Positions 1 to 6,376 of a stretch of DNA of 6,376 nt are shown one piece after another. Below the pieces are notes generated by a model. The model saw only the letters and a program-made list of their open reading frames with translations. It had not been told where the DNA came from and ran no database searches. Origin of the DNA: Bordetella parapertussis (GTDB lineage Bacteria; Pseudomonadota; Gammaproteobacteria; Burkholderiales; Burkholderiaceae_B). Position 1 is the first letter of the stretch; the number at the start of each line of letters is the position of its first letter. The DNA lies in NCBI GenBank assembly GCA_945869355.1, contig CAMBPA010000086.1:1-6376 (forward strand), given 5' to 3'. The position numbers and the translations under genes were made by a program.

Positions 1-19
1 GTTGTAGGCCGTCAATCAA

Positions 20-1228
20 GTGAATACACCAGCAACTCCCGAACAACGGATCGATGGGGCGCTACACGGCGTACGCGTACTAGATCTCAGTCAGGGAATT
101 GCTGGCCCCTTTGCGGCGCGCTTGCTAGGCGATCACGATGCCGATGTGATCAAAGTCGAGCCCCCTCGCACAGGGGAGTCTGGTCGCACACTTGCGCCAC
201 TCAAAGTCGATGCGCCAAAGCCAGAGCAAAGTCTTCTATTTCAGTATTTGAACTGGAACAAGCGTAGCGTTGCCTTGGATATTACTCAGGCGGTTGGTCA
301 GCGTACCTTGCGTGCACTCATCGAGCGCAGCGACATGTTGATAGAAAGTTTTCAACCAGGTTATCTCGACAGCTTGGGCCTTAGTGTCGACAAAATGCTC
401 GAGTGGAACCCGCGACTGGTTGTGACCTCGATCACCAACTACGGTCAAACAGGGCCTTACGCCCGTTACGAAGCGAGTGACCTCACGCTTCAAGCGATGA
501 GCGGCATCATGCAAATTAGTGGACAGGTCGACCGCGAGCCTCTGAAGCATGGCTTATCACAGTCCTACTATTGTGCAGGGCTAACCGGAGCCTATGCTTC
601 AATTATGGCCTACACGGCCGCACAACAAGATCAATTCGGCGAGCATGTTGATGTGTCGATTCACGAGTGCCTTGCATCCGAATTAGTCCTGAATGAATCT
701 TATTATGCCTTTCTTGGTGCCATTCAAGGGCGACGAGCGATCGTTCAAGATCCGTTTGCAGGCGAGCCCATTGCAACACGCAAAGGATATGTGGCGTTCC
801 AGACTGGTGGGGGTGCCCCATTCGAAACGTTTGCGGAACTATTTGATCGACCAGAGTTTTTAGAAAAGCGGTTTACGAGTCCGCCTGAACGTGAAAGGCG
901 CGTGCCAGAGGTCAGGGCTCTCCTCGAGGAATGCGTCGCTGATCGCGATGCCAAAGAAGTATTCTTAGCGGGCGCCAAAAAACGATTGTTATTGGGTGTC
1001 GTCCAAGGGGCGAGCGATCTGCTGCAGTGCGAACATTTAGAAGAGCGCAAAGCCTTTGCGAATGTTTCCCACCCAGACACTGACACTAATTTACGGCTGC
1101 CTGCAGAGCTTACTAAGTTGTCGCTCACTCCGACGGCCCTCAGGCGCCGTGCACCCAGGCTCGACGAACATCGCCATGAAATTCTCGTTGAACTACTTGG
1201 ATTAAACGAAAGCGAGGTCCATGCATGA
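20..1228 (+). CDS. Class III CoA-transferase (CaiB/BaiF family) subunit lacking the catalytic Asp
   Basis: Family members move CoA between carboxylic acids in the cytoplasm. The 402-residue length is normal. The N-terminal Rossmann-type signature is clear at residues 17-48 (GVRVLDLS, AGP, then ADVIKVEPP), followed by NWNKRSVALD (78-87), an ITNYGQTGP segment (138-146) and the interlocking-domain motif VDVSIHE (210-216). Aligned without gaps to formyl-CoA transferase as I remember it, the nucleophilic aspartate position is Tyr183 (TAC, bases 566-568) in GLSQSYYCAG; Asp154 falls at the accessory Glu140 position. The protein is therefore probably inactive alone, and may act as a partner of the next gene. 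The start is GTG at 20: an in-frame TAG at 5-7 excludes an earlier one, and this start leaves the usual short lead before GVRVLDL. No strong ribosome site is visible, only AGG at 6-8. Its stop overlaps the next start (ATGA). Family is certain; substrate is unknown. Confidence 0.93.
   Translation: MNTPATPEQRIDGALHGVRVLDLSQGIAGPFAARLLGDHDADVIKVEPPRTGESGRTLAPLKVDAPKPEQSLLFQYLNWNKRSVALDITQAVGQRTLRALIERSDMLIESFQPGYLDSLGLSVDKMLEWNPRLVVTSITNYGQTGPYARYEASDLTLQAMSGIMQISGQVDREPLKHGLSQSYYCAGLTGAYASIMAYTAAQQDQFGEHVDVSIHECLASELVLNESYYAFLGAIQGRRAIVQDPFAGEPIATRKGYVAFQTGGGAPFETFAELFDRPEFLEKRFTSPPERERRVPEVRALLEECVADRDAKEVFLAGAKKRLLLGVVQGASDLLQCEHLEERKAFANVSHPDTDTNLRLPAELTKLSLTPTALRRRAPRLDEHRHEILVELLGLNESEVHA
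1214..1218 (+). promoter_or_regulatory. Ribosome binding site of the second CoA-transferase
   Basis: GAGGT lies inside the end of the preceding gene, six bases before ATG 1225. It supports that start, which overlaps the upstream TGA as ATGA. The arrangement suggests coupled translation of the two CoA-transferases, as expected for subunits made in equal amounts. Confidence 0.6.
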
Positions 1229-2592
1229 GTACAGGAACGCCTACGCTGCCACTCATCGGCATGCGCGTGCTCGACCTTTCTTATGTTTTTGCGGTGCCCT
1301 ATATGGCGGGGTTGCTAAGCGACCTCGGCGCGGAGGTCATCAAGATTGAAGCGCCTCACAAGCTGGATCAAACGCGTGGTCGCGCCTTCGGCCCTTACCT
1401 GGACAATGATCCCGCGCAAGACCCGTGGAATCGCTCTGGGATTTTCTATGTCGTGAATCGTGGCAAGCGATCGCTTGCCATGGACATGAGCACCCCAGAA
1501 GGGCAGCGTATTTTTAAGGAGCTTGTCGCCAAGAGCGATATCGTCTTAGATAATTACACCCCGCGCGTGATGCGCAAATGGGGGCTTCATTACGACGAGC
1601 TCAAACAAATTAAACCGTCGCTTATCATGCTGTCGAACACCGGCTATGGCTCAACAGGCCCTTGGTCTGCATTCCCAAGCCAAGGGACAACGCTCGAAGC
1701 AACGATGGGCATTACCTACTACACGGGCTATCGGGGTGACAAGCCCTGGAAAGTCGGACAGTCTTACCCAGACTTCATTGCTTGTTGGGCAGGGCTAAAT
1801 GGGTTGTGGGCTGCCATTAGTCACTTGCGCAAGACGGGCGAGGGACAATGGATTGATGTTGGAATGTATCAGCTTGGTATCGCCATGATGCCGGAGCCCT
1901 TCATTCAATATCAACTGGATGGCACCGAACCTGAGCGGATTGGCAACGAGCATGCCGAACATGTCCCTAGTAACTTATACAAGACGCAAGGGGTTGATCA
2001 ATGGATTGCGCTCACAGTTGAGACCGATGCGCAATGGCAAGCGCTGGCTATCTATATGAAGGAACCCGAGTTGGGCACTGATCCCAACTACGCTAGCGCG
2101 GCTGCGCGACGTAAACTTCGCGATATCGTCAATAACAAAGTAAGTCTCTGGGCCTTACAGCAAGATGCACGCCATCTCACGCAGGCGCTTCAGGCGCTTG
2201 GCATCGCTGCCGGACACATATGCAATAGCCGCGACTTACTCTCGGACCCTCACCTCATTGAGAGAGGCTTTTACGAGAAGGTTCGGCATCACGAGCCGGT
2301 CGGCGAGCGACCCATCATCGGACGGCCCTATCGACTGCGCTTCAGAGACGCCAAGATAAAAAAAGGCGGCCCACGTTTCGGTGAAGATAACACTGCTATT
2401 TTGAGGGACATTGTTGGTATGTCGGCCAAACAAATTGACGCTGCTCGCGCCAACGGCATTATTAGCGACATTCCAACAAACCCAGGCATCTCAGGTACGA
2501 TGAACACTGAAATGATGCTGGAGCTTGGTACCCTAAATGCTGTGGATAAAAACTATAAAGACTATTTCTCTTTCAAGAGTGAGAACACATGA
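1225..2592 (+). CDS. Class III CoA-transferase (CaiB/BaiF family), catalytic Asp present
   Basis: This cytoplasmic enzyme should transfer CoA from a donor thioester to a carboxylic acid. It shows the family's order of motifs: GMRVLDLS (12-19), GAEVIKIEAP (35-44), NRGKRSLAMD (78-87), NTGYGSTGP (138-146), the catalytic region GQSYPDF with Asp183 (bases 1771-1773), KTGEGQWIDV (203-212) and the C-terminal segment LSDPHLIERGFY (339-350). Spacing from Asp183 to the KTG motif matches formyl-CoA transferase without gaps. The usual family C-terminus is reached near residue 415 (ARANGIISD); about 40 extra residues follow, unlike anything I recognise in the family. ATG 1225 overlaps the previous stop, has a good ribosome site, and its own TGA overlaps the tctC start. 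It may be homomeric or pair with the upstream Asp-less paralogue, as in heteromeric class III enzymes such as BbsEF. The substrate is not deducible; its partnership with a TTT importer suggests an imported carboxylate. Confidence 0.95.
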   Translation: MSTGTPTLPLIGMRVLDLSYVFAVPYMAGLLSDLGAEVIKIEAPHKLDQTRGRAFGPYLDNDPAQDPWNRSGIFYVVNRGKRSLAMDMSTPEGQRIFKELVAKSDIVLDNYTPRVMRKWGLHYDELKQIKPSLIMLSNTGYGSTGPWSAFPSQGTTLEATMGITYYTGYRGDKPWKVGQSYPDFIACWAGLNGLWAAISHLRKTGEGQWIDVGMYQLGIAMMPEPFIQYQLDGTEPERIGNEHAEHVPSNLYKTQGVDQWIALTVETDAQWQALAIYMKEPELGTDPNYASAAARRKLRDIVNNKVSLWALQQDARHLTQALQALGIAAGHICNSRDLLSDPHLIERGFYEKVRHHEPVGERPIIGRPYRLRFRDAKIKKGGPRFGEDNTAILRDIVGMSAKQIDAARANGIISDIPTNPGISGTMNTEMMLELGTLNAVDKNYKDYFSFKSENT

Positions 2593-3563
2593 ACAGCGTC
2601 AACACCTTCGTTCTGCGTACCTTGGCAATCATCGGCGTATCGCTAGCCAGCCTCTCGGCCTATGCACAGTCATACCCGAGTCGTCCTATCACCTTCGTTG
2701 TGCCCTACGGGCCTGGTGGCTCGACCGATCCTGTGGCAAGGCAATATGCCATGCAATTACAAAAGGCTCTCGGCGTTGAAGTCAATATAGAAAACAAGCC
2801 CGGGGGCTCTGGCACGATCGGGACAGGAATGGTGGTACGCTCAAAGCCTGATGGCTACACACTTGGTCTCGCAACAAATAGCATTCTTGCTTACCAACCA
2901 CTCGTCAATTCAAGTTTGGTTTTTAAAACGCCTGATCAGTATCAACCCATCACGAAACTTGGGGAGATGCCTGTCATCTTAGTGGTGCGTGCGGATGCGC
3001 CTTGGAAAACCTTTGCCGAGTTCTTGCAACATGTAAAAGACAACCCGGGGAAGGTGCGTGCTTCTGTATCAGGGCTGCGCACTGTGCCTGATCTATTGGC
3101 GCAAGAGTTCAATAAAGTTGCTGGAATAAAACTGCGCACCGTCCCGTTTACCGGGGGTAGTGGCGAAGCGCTAATCGCACTCCTCGGAAACCGCGTGGAA
3201 GCGACTCTCTTTACAGGTGCTGTGGGAATCCCGAGCCACGTACAAGCAGGCAAAGTGCGGGTGTTAGCCGTTTTCAAGAAAGGGGTGTACGATCCGGTCC
3301 CTGAAGCGCAACCTACTGTTGATGCTGGTTACAACACGACCCTTGCTGCTTCGTTTTATGTCATTGCGCCCAAGGGGCTTGCCCCTGATGTGTTAGATAA
3401 ACTGACTAAGGTATCCATGGAGATAGTGCAAAGCGCAGAATTTATAAAATTTTCAAAAGAAGGCTATGCGCTAGACCCTAAAGGCCCGGCGGCTCTACGC
3501 ACGGAAATCGTTCGAGATACAGATACCTTTATCGAGTTGCTCAAAGTACTCGATCAAAAATGA
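2589..3563 (+). CDS. tctC: TTT transporter periplasmic solute-binding protein (TctC/Bug family)
   Basis: This is the extracytoplasmic receptor of a tripartite tricarboxylate transporter; it binds a small, usually carboxylated solute in the periplasm and hands it to TctAB. The 324-residue length is typical. Residues 1-26 form a Sec signal peptide (basic Arg10, hydrophobic stretch, likely cleavage after AYA26), and no lipobox cysteine is seen. Mature-domain Bug signatures follow: SRPITFVVPYGPGGSTD (31-47), VNIENKPGGSGTIG (65-78) and KPDGYTL (86-92). The later pocket loop reads SGLRTVPDLLAQEF (161-174), with Asp168 where many relatives have His, so ligand specificity may differ from citrate-type members. 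ATG 2589 overlaps the upstream TGA and sits behind AAGAG/GAG purines at 2575-2583. Unlike the many orphan Bug genes of Betaproteobacteria, this one is followed by its own membrane subunits. Family call is very secure; ligand unknown. Confidence 0.96.
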   Translation: MNSVNTFVLRTLAIIGVSLASLSAYAQSYPSRPITFVVPYGPGGSTDPVARQYAMQLQKALGVEVNIENKPGGSGTIGTGMVVRSKPDGYTLGLATNSILAYQPLVNSSLVFKTPDQYQPITKLGEMPVILVVRADAPWKTFAEFLQHVKDNPGKVRASVSGLRTVPDLLAQEFNKVAGIKLRTVPFTGGSGEALIALLGNRVEATLFTGAVGIPSHVQAGKVRVLAVFKKGVYDPVPEAQPTVDAGYNTTLAASFYVIAPKGLAPDVLDKLTKVSMEIVQSAEFIKFSKEGYALDPKGPAALRTEIVRDTDTFIELLKVLDQK

Positions 3564-3603
3564 CCAATTCCTTTACCGATAAGTTCTCGCAGGCCAGCAC
3601 GCC

Positions 3604-4077
3604 ATGACAGCGAGTACGATTTCCAAGAAAAAATCCTATTTGTGGACAGGGCTTTTTGGGTTACTCCTGTCGATAGGCTATCTGCGCATGGCTCTTGATC
3701 TCCCAATGGGGGCCCTCGATGAGCCTGGCGCTGGATTGTTCCCAATATTGGTGTCAGCCATCATGGCCTTCGCCAGCTGTGCGACGATGTGGGAGGGCGC
3801 TAAGGCGCCTGCCACCGACGCTATCGATATGCCAAGTGGAGACGATCGCGCGCGCCTTATTAAATTAGTGCTATCACTATCCGTTTATTTTTTGGCGATC
3901 CCATGGCTTGGGTATTCAATCAGCAGCTTTATTTTTTGTTGTGTCTTAATTCGTCTTCTGTCAGACACGAACTGGATTCGCTGCGTGCTGTACGCTGCCA
4001 TCATGACCGCTGCCGTGTATGGGGTGTTTATCTATTTGTTGAAAGTTCCGATGCCGACCATGGCCTTGGAATTCTAA
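3604..4077 (+). CDS. tctB: TTT transporter small membrane subunit TctB
   Basis: This is the small inner-membrane subunit of the TTT importer, required with TctA for transport although its exact role is poorly defined. The 157-residue protein has a short basic N-terminus (KKK at 8-10) and about five hydrophobic segments, near residues 13-31, 45-62, 86-102, 104-119 and 126-146. Between the first two lies the family-typical PGAGLFPILVS (41-51), and the end LLKVPMP (145-151) is also characteristic. A hydrophilic loop occupies about 64-84. ATG 3604 is the only reasonable start: an in-frame TAA at 3580-3582 has no start codon between it and 3604. The ribosome site is weak (CAGG at 3590-3593). The 40-base gap after tctC shows no obvious terminator, so co-transcription is likely. 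Sequence conservation in this family is low, but the order C-B-A makes the call firm. Confidence 0.93.
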   Translation: MTASTISKKKSYLWTGLFGLLLSIGYLRMALDLPMGALDEPGAGLFPILVSAIMAFASCATMWEGAKAPATDAIDMPSGDDRARLIKLVLSLSVYFLAIPWLGYSISSFIFCCVLIRLLSDTNWIRCVLYAAIMTAAVYGVFIYLLKVPMPTMALEF

Positions 4078-4078
4078 A

Positions 4079-4083
4079 AAGGA
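4079..4083 (+). promoter_or_regulatory. Ribosome binding site of tctA
   Basis: AAGGA just after the tctB stop lies ten bases before GTG 4094. The nearby ATG at 4098 is in another frame that soon ends, so the purine-rich site together with GTG 4094 defines the tctA start. Confidence 0.55.
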
Positions 4084-4093
4084 AATCACCGCC

Positions 4094-5620
4094 GTGGATG
4101 CTATTAACGGATTTCTATATGGGCTTGGCGTTGCCTTGACCTTCAACAATCTCCTTGCCGCATTGGCAGGAGCGCTCGCTGGGACACTCATCGGTGTCCT
4201 GCCCGGTTTAGGCCCAACCGCCGGCATCGCGATGATCTTGCCACTGAGCTATTCGCTCGATCCGACAAGCGGCCTTATTATGATGGCTGGTATGTTTTAT
4301 GGCGCGATGTACGGCGGCTCGACCACAGCCATTCTGGTCAACATGCCTGGCGAATCCGCCTCGGTCATTACTTGTATCGATGGCTACAAGCTAACAAAAA
4401 AGGGACGCGCCGGGGCCGTACTGACCATCGTTGCCGCGGGCTCCTTTGTCGGCGGCGTAGTGTCCGTCGTTGGTGTGATGCTGTTCGCTCCAGCCCTCGC
4501 TCAGCTAGGCTTGCTTTTTGGTCCAGCTGAATTTTTTGCACTGACGGCGGGTGGGCTGCTATTGTTTTCAAGGATTTCTGGTGGCTCATTAGCGGCTGGT
4601 ATTTTTCCCATGGCGGTCGGCCTGATGCTGAGCACGGTGGGGCAGGAGCTTGTCACGGGTCAAGATCGATTTACGTTTGGGATAAGCGATCTTACCCTCG
4701 GGGTTGAGCTCGTTGCTCTTGTCGTGGGGCTCTATGGCATTACCGAAATCATGTCGGTGATTGGGAGTATGCAAAAACAGGTCAAACCCCTTCCCGTCCG
4801 TCTGCGCGACATGTTTCCAACTAAGCAAGAGTGGAAAAGATCAGTGGCACCTTTTGGGCGAGGCACCGCACTAGGTTTTGTTTTTGGGCTACTCCCCGGG
4901 CCCTCCGCCACGATGGCGAGCTTCGCCTCCTACCGCCTAGAAAAAGGGGTGTCCAAATACAAGGAAGAGCTCGGTCAAGGCGCGATTGAGGGCGTGGCGG
5001 GCCCTGAAACTGCGAATAATGCAGCCGCTACTTCATCCATGGTTCCGTTGCTTGCGCTTGGGATCCCGTTTGGCTCTGTGACGGCGCTCATGCTTGCTGC
5101 GATGATGGTGCATGGTGTTCAACCTGGTCCAATGATGATCACTCAGCATCCAGAAGTATTTTGGGGTGTGATTGCGTCGATGCTGATCGGTAACGCCATG
5201 CTGTTGATTTTGAATGTGCCACTCATCAGCGTCTGGGTTAGCTTGCTACGTGTCCCCAACCATATTTTTCTACCTATCATCTTAATGGTCGCAACAATCG
5301 GTTGCTATAGCGTGCGCAACAGTATGGTCGATGTATACATGCTGCTCTTAGTCGCTTTTGTTGGTTTTGGCTTAACCAAGCTGAACTTCCAGCTAGCGCC
5401 GATGGTGGTTGGTGTCGTTCTGGGGCCATTGATTGAGAAGCATCTACGCGAAGGTCTCTTTATGAGTCTTGGTGATGTGTCTGTTTTTTATACAAGCCCT
5501 CTGGCCATCGGGATTTGGACGCTTGTGATCCTGGCATTAATGCTCGGGCCCATCCAATATCTGCTTGCGAAGGCCTTCGGGGTGAAGTTCAAGAAAATCA
5601 TTCCTGAAAGTTCTGAATAG
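4094..5620 (+). CDS. tctA: TTT transporter large membrane subunit TctA
   Basis: This is the main inner-membrane permease of the TTT system, thought to carry the solute by an ion-coupled secondary mechanism. The 508-residue length matches the family. It is hydrophobic throughout, with roughly ten to twelve membrane segments. The two halves carry the diagnostic repeated glycine-proline motifs: GTLIGVLPGLGP (30-41) in the first and GFVFGLLPGPSATMASF (261-277) in the second. The family block ELGQGAIEGVAGPETANNAA (292-311), then PLLALGIP (318-325) and VHGVQPGPM (339-347), is intact. MYGGSTTAILVNMPGE (72-87) is also typical. Translation starts at GTG 4094, which gives the usual short lead DAINGFLYGLGVAL. 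It lies 16 bases after tctB and completes the C-B-A operon. There is no sign of frameshift or decay, so a working transporter is likely. The TAG stop is followed after 7 bases by the stop of a convergent gene. Confidence 0.96.
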   Translation: MDAINGFLYGLGVALTFNNLLAALAGALAGTLIGVLPGLGPTAGIAMILPLSYSLDPTSGLIMMAGMFYGAMYGGSTTAILVNMPGESASVITCIDGYKLTKKGRAGAVLTIVAAGSFVGGVVSVVGVMLFAPALAQLGLLFGPAEFFALTAGGLLLFSRISGGSLAAGIFPMAVGLMLSTVGQELVTGQDRFTFGISDLTLGVELVALVVGLYGITEIMSVIGSMQKQVKPLPVRLRDMFPTKQEWKRSVAPFGRGTALGFVFGLLPGPSATMASFASYRLEKGVSKYKEELGQGAIEGVAGPETANNAAATSSMVPLLALGIPFGSVTALMLAAMMVHGVQPGPMMITQHPEVFWGVIASMLIGNAMLLILNVPLISVWVSLLRVPNHIFLPIILMVATIGCYSVRNSMVDVYMLLLVAFVGFGLTKLNFQLAPMVVGVVLGPLIEKHLREGLFMSLGDVSVFYTSPLAIGIWTLVILALMLGPIQYLLAKAFGVKFKKIIPESSE

Positions 5621-5627
5621 CGCTAGA

Positions 5628-6376
5628 TTACGCCCCACCCGCAGAAACTACTTTTACCCAACCAGGATCAAGCCCAACCGCGCCTGAGCGGGCGAGTTCG
5701 GCAATCTGGTCTTGCGCATAACCAGACTCTGCCAAGATCTCAGCGGTATGCTGACCTAGTCGCGGCGGTGGCAAACGGATTGCGCCTGGCGACTCACTGA
5801 ACTTGATCGGCAGTCCAGCCATTGACATCATGCCTAAACCGTCTAGATTCATTTCTTGAACCATATCGCGCGCATGAACTTGTGGCTGCTGCACCACCTT
5901 ATCAATCGTATTAACCGGCGAACAGGGCACTTCGTTTTCTATCAGCCGCTTTTCCCAATAGGCGAGCGGCTGCGTACTAATAATGGTACCGATCAGCTTG
6001 ATCATTAAGGTGCGATTATCAGAACGCATTTGCGGATTGATGAAACGAGGATCGTCTAGCCATTCAAGCTTGTCCAACGCTGTGCAAAGCCCCTTCCACA
6101 TCCGCTGATTGAACGCAGAAATAACAATCCACTGATCACTCGCCTGATAGGCGCGGTAAGTTGGGCTCGTCAACGCGCCGCTGCCACTTGGTCCAGGCAC
6201 CTCGCCACTCGAAAAATAACGCGTAAAGAATTGCGCGAGCATTGCCATATGGCCTTCAAGCAGTGAAGTATCCACGCGCTGCCCGCGGCCAGTGCGATGA
6301 CGCGTCTCAAGCGCCATCATGACGCCGATCGCACCAAACATGCCGGCGCCGACATCCGCCACAGACATACCCATTT
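5628..6376 (-). CDS. Class III CoA-transferase (CaiB/BaiF family), C-terminal part, cut by window edge
   Basis: Read right to left, this frame is open to the window edge and ends at TAA 5630-5628. The visible 248 residues start at [11 protein letters not shown], which is the mid-protein catalytic region, so about 160-180 N-terminal residues lie outside; the ATG at 6374 is an internal methionine, not the start. The truncated codon before it ends in AA, compatible with Lys, Gln or Glu. The catalytic aspartate is present (seventh visible residue, bases 6356-6354), followed by [16 protein letters not shown], the interlocking-domain hallmark, and a normal C-terminal region ending in a [18 protein letters not shown] segment. 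It is an ordinary catalytically competent-looking paralogue, clearly different from the two plus-strand copies. It converges on tctA and so belongs to a separate transcript; a role in the same pathway is possible but only inferred. Confidence 0.93.
   Translation of the reverse strand, partial: MGMSVADVGAGMFGAIGVMMALETRHRTGRGQRVDTSLLEGHMAMLAQFFTRYFSSGEVPGPSGSGALTSPTYRAYQASDQWIVISAFNQRMWKGLCTALDKLEWLDDPRFINPQMRSDNRTLMIKLIGTIISTQPLAYWEKRLIENEVPCSPVNTIDKVVQQPQVHARDMVQEMNLDGLGMMSMAGLPIKFSESPGAIRLPPPRLGQHTAEILAESGYAQDQIAELARSGAVGLDPGWVKVVSAGGA

Noticed and set aside
745..1128. 127-codon open frame on the minus strand inside the first CoA-transferase
   Set aside because: It lies entirely antisense to a well-supported gene, shows no recognisable motif, and has the biased Ser/Arg-rich makeup of a shadow frame.
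2182..2199. Perfect tandem duplication of CAGGCGCTT
   Set aside because: It encodes QALQAL in a normal helical stretch of the second CoA-transferase and is in frame; too short to be a meaningful repeat.
2942..3277. 111-codon minus-strand open frame inside tctC
   Set aside because: Antisense to conserved tctC sequence, with no ribosome site or family features.
3564..3603. Possible terminator or promoter between tctC and tctB
   Set aside because: The 40-base gap has no convincing stem-loop with T-run and no clear -35/-10 pair; a simple operon gap is the better reading.
3903..4139. 78-codon plus-strand frame spanning the tctB-tctA junction
   Set aside because: Overlaps both real genes in another frame and its product shows no membrane or domain pattern; the tctB and tctA frames explain the region.
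6372..6374. ATG as the start of the minus-strand CoA-transferase
   Set aside because: The protein would begin at the catalytic Asp region in mid-domain; the gene clearly continues beyond the right edge of the window.

Overview
The window carries six protein-coding genes packed almost end to end, with no RNA genes, mobile elements or CRISPR arrays that I can see. Two families account for everything: class III CoA-transferases (CaiB/BaiF/Frc family, three genes) and a complete tripartite tricarboxylate transporter (TTT, tctCBA). TTT systems with Bug-type binding proteins, alongside many CoA-transferase paralogues, are typical of Betaproteobacteria, especially Burkholderiales and Alcaligenaceae-like organisms. 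Base composition, roughly half to mid-50s percent G+C by eye, would fit one of the lower-GC members. This taxonomic guess is inference from gene content only.

Layout: bases 20-5620 hold five plus-strand genes that look like one operon: CoA-transferase A (20-1228), CoA-transferase B (1225-2592), tctC (2589-3563), tctB (3604-4077) and tctA (4094-5620). A/B and B/tctC each overlap by 4 bases (ATGA), tctC-tctB are 40 bases apart and tctB-tctA 16. The promoter must lie to the left of the window. A third CoA-transferase is convergent on the minus strand (5628 to beyond the right edge), only 7 bases after the tctA stop, and is cut off at its 5' end.

How the genes may work together (inference): the periplasmic protein TctC captures an organic acid, TctA/TctB move it across the inner membrane, and the CoA-transferase pair activates it to a CoA thioester by exchange with a donor CoA ester. 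No dehydrogenase, hydratase, thiolase or regulator lies in the window, so the substrate cannot be named.

The most interesting point is that the first CoA-transferase has Tyr183 where the family's catalytic aspartate should be, while its translationally coupled partner keeps Asp183. This suggests a heteromeric enzyme with one catalytically degenerate subunit, cotranscribed with its own importer.
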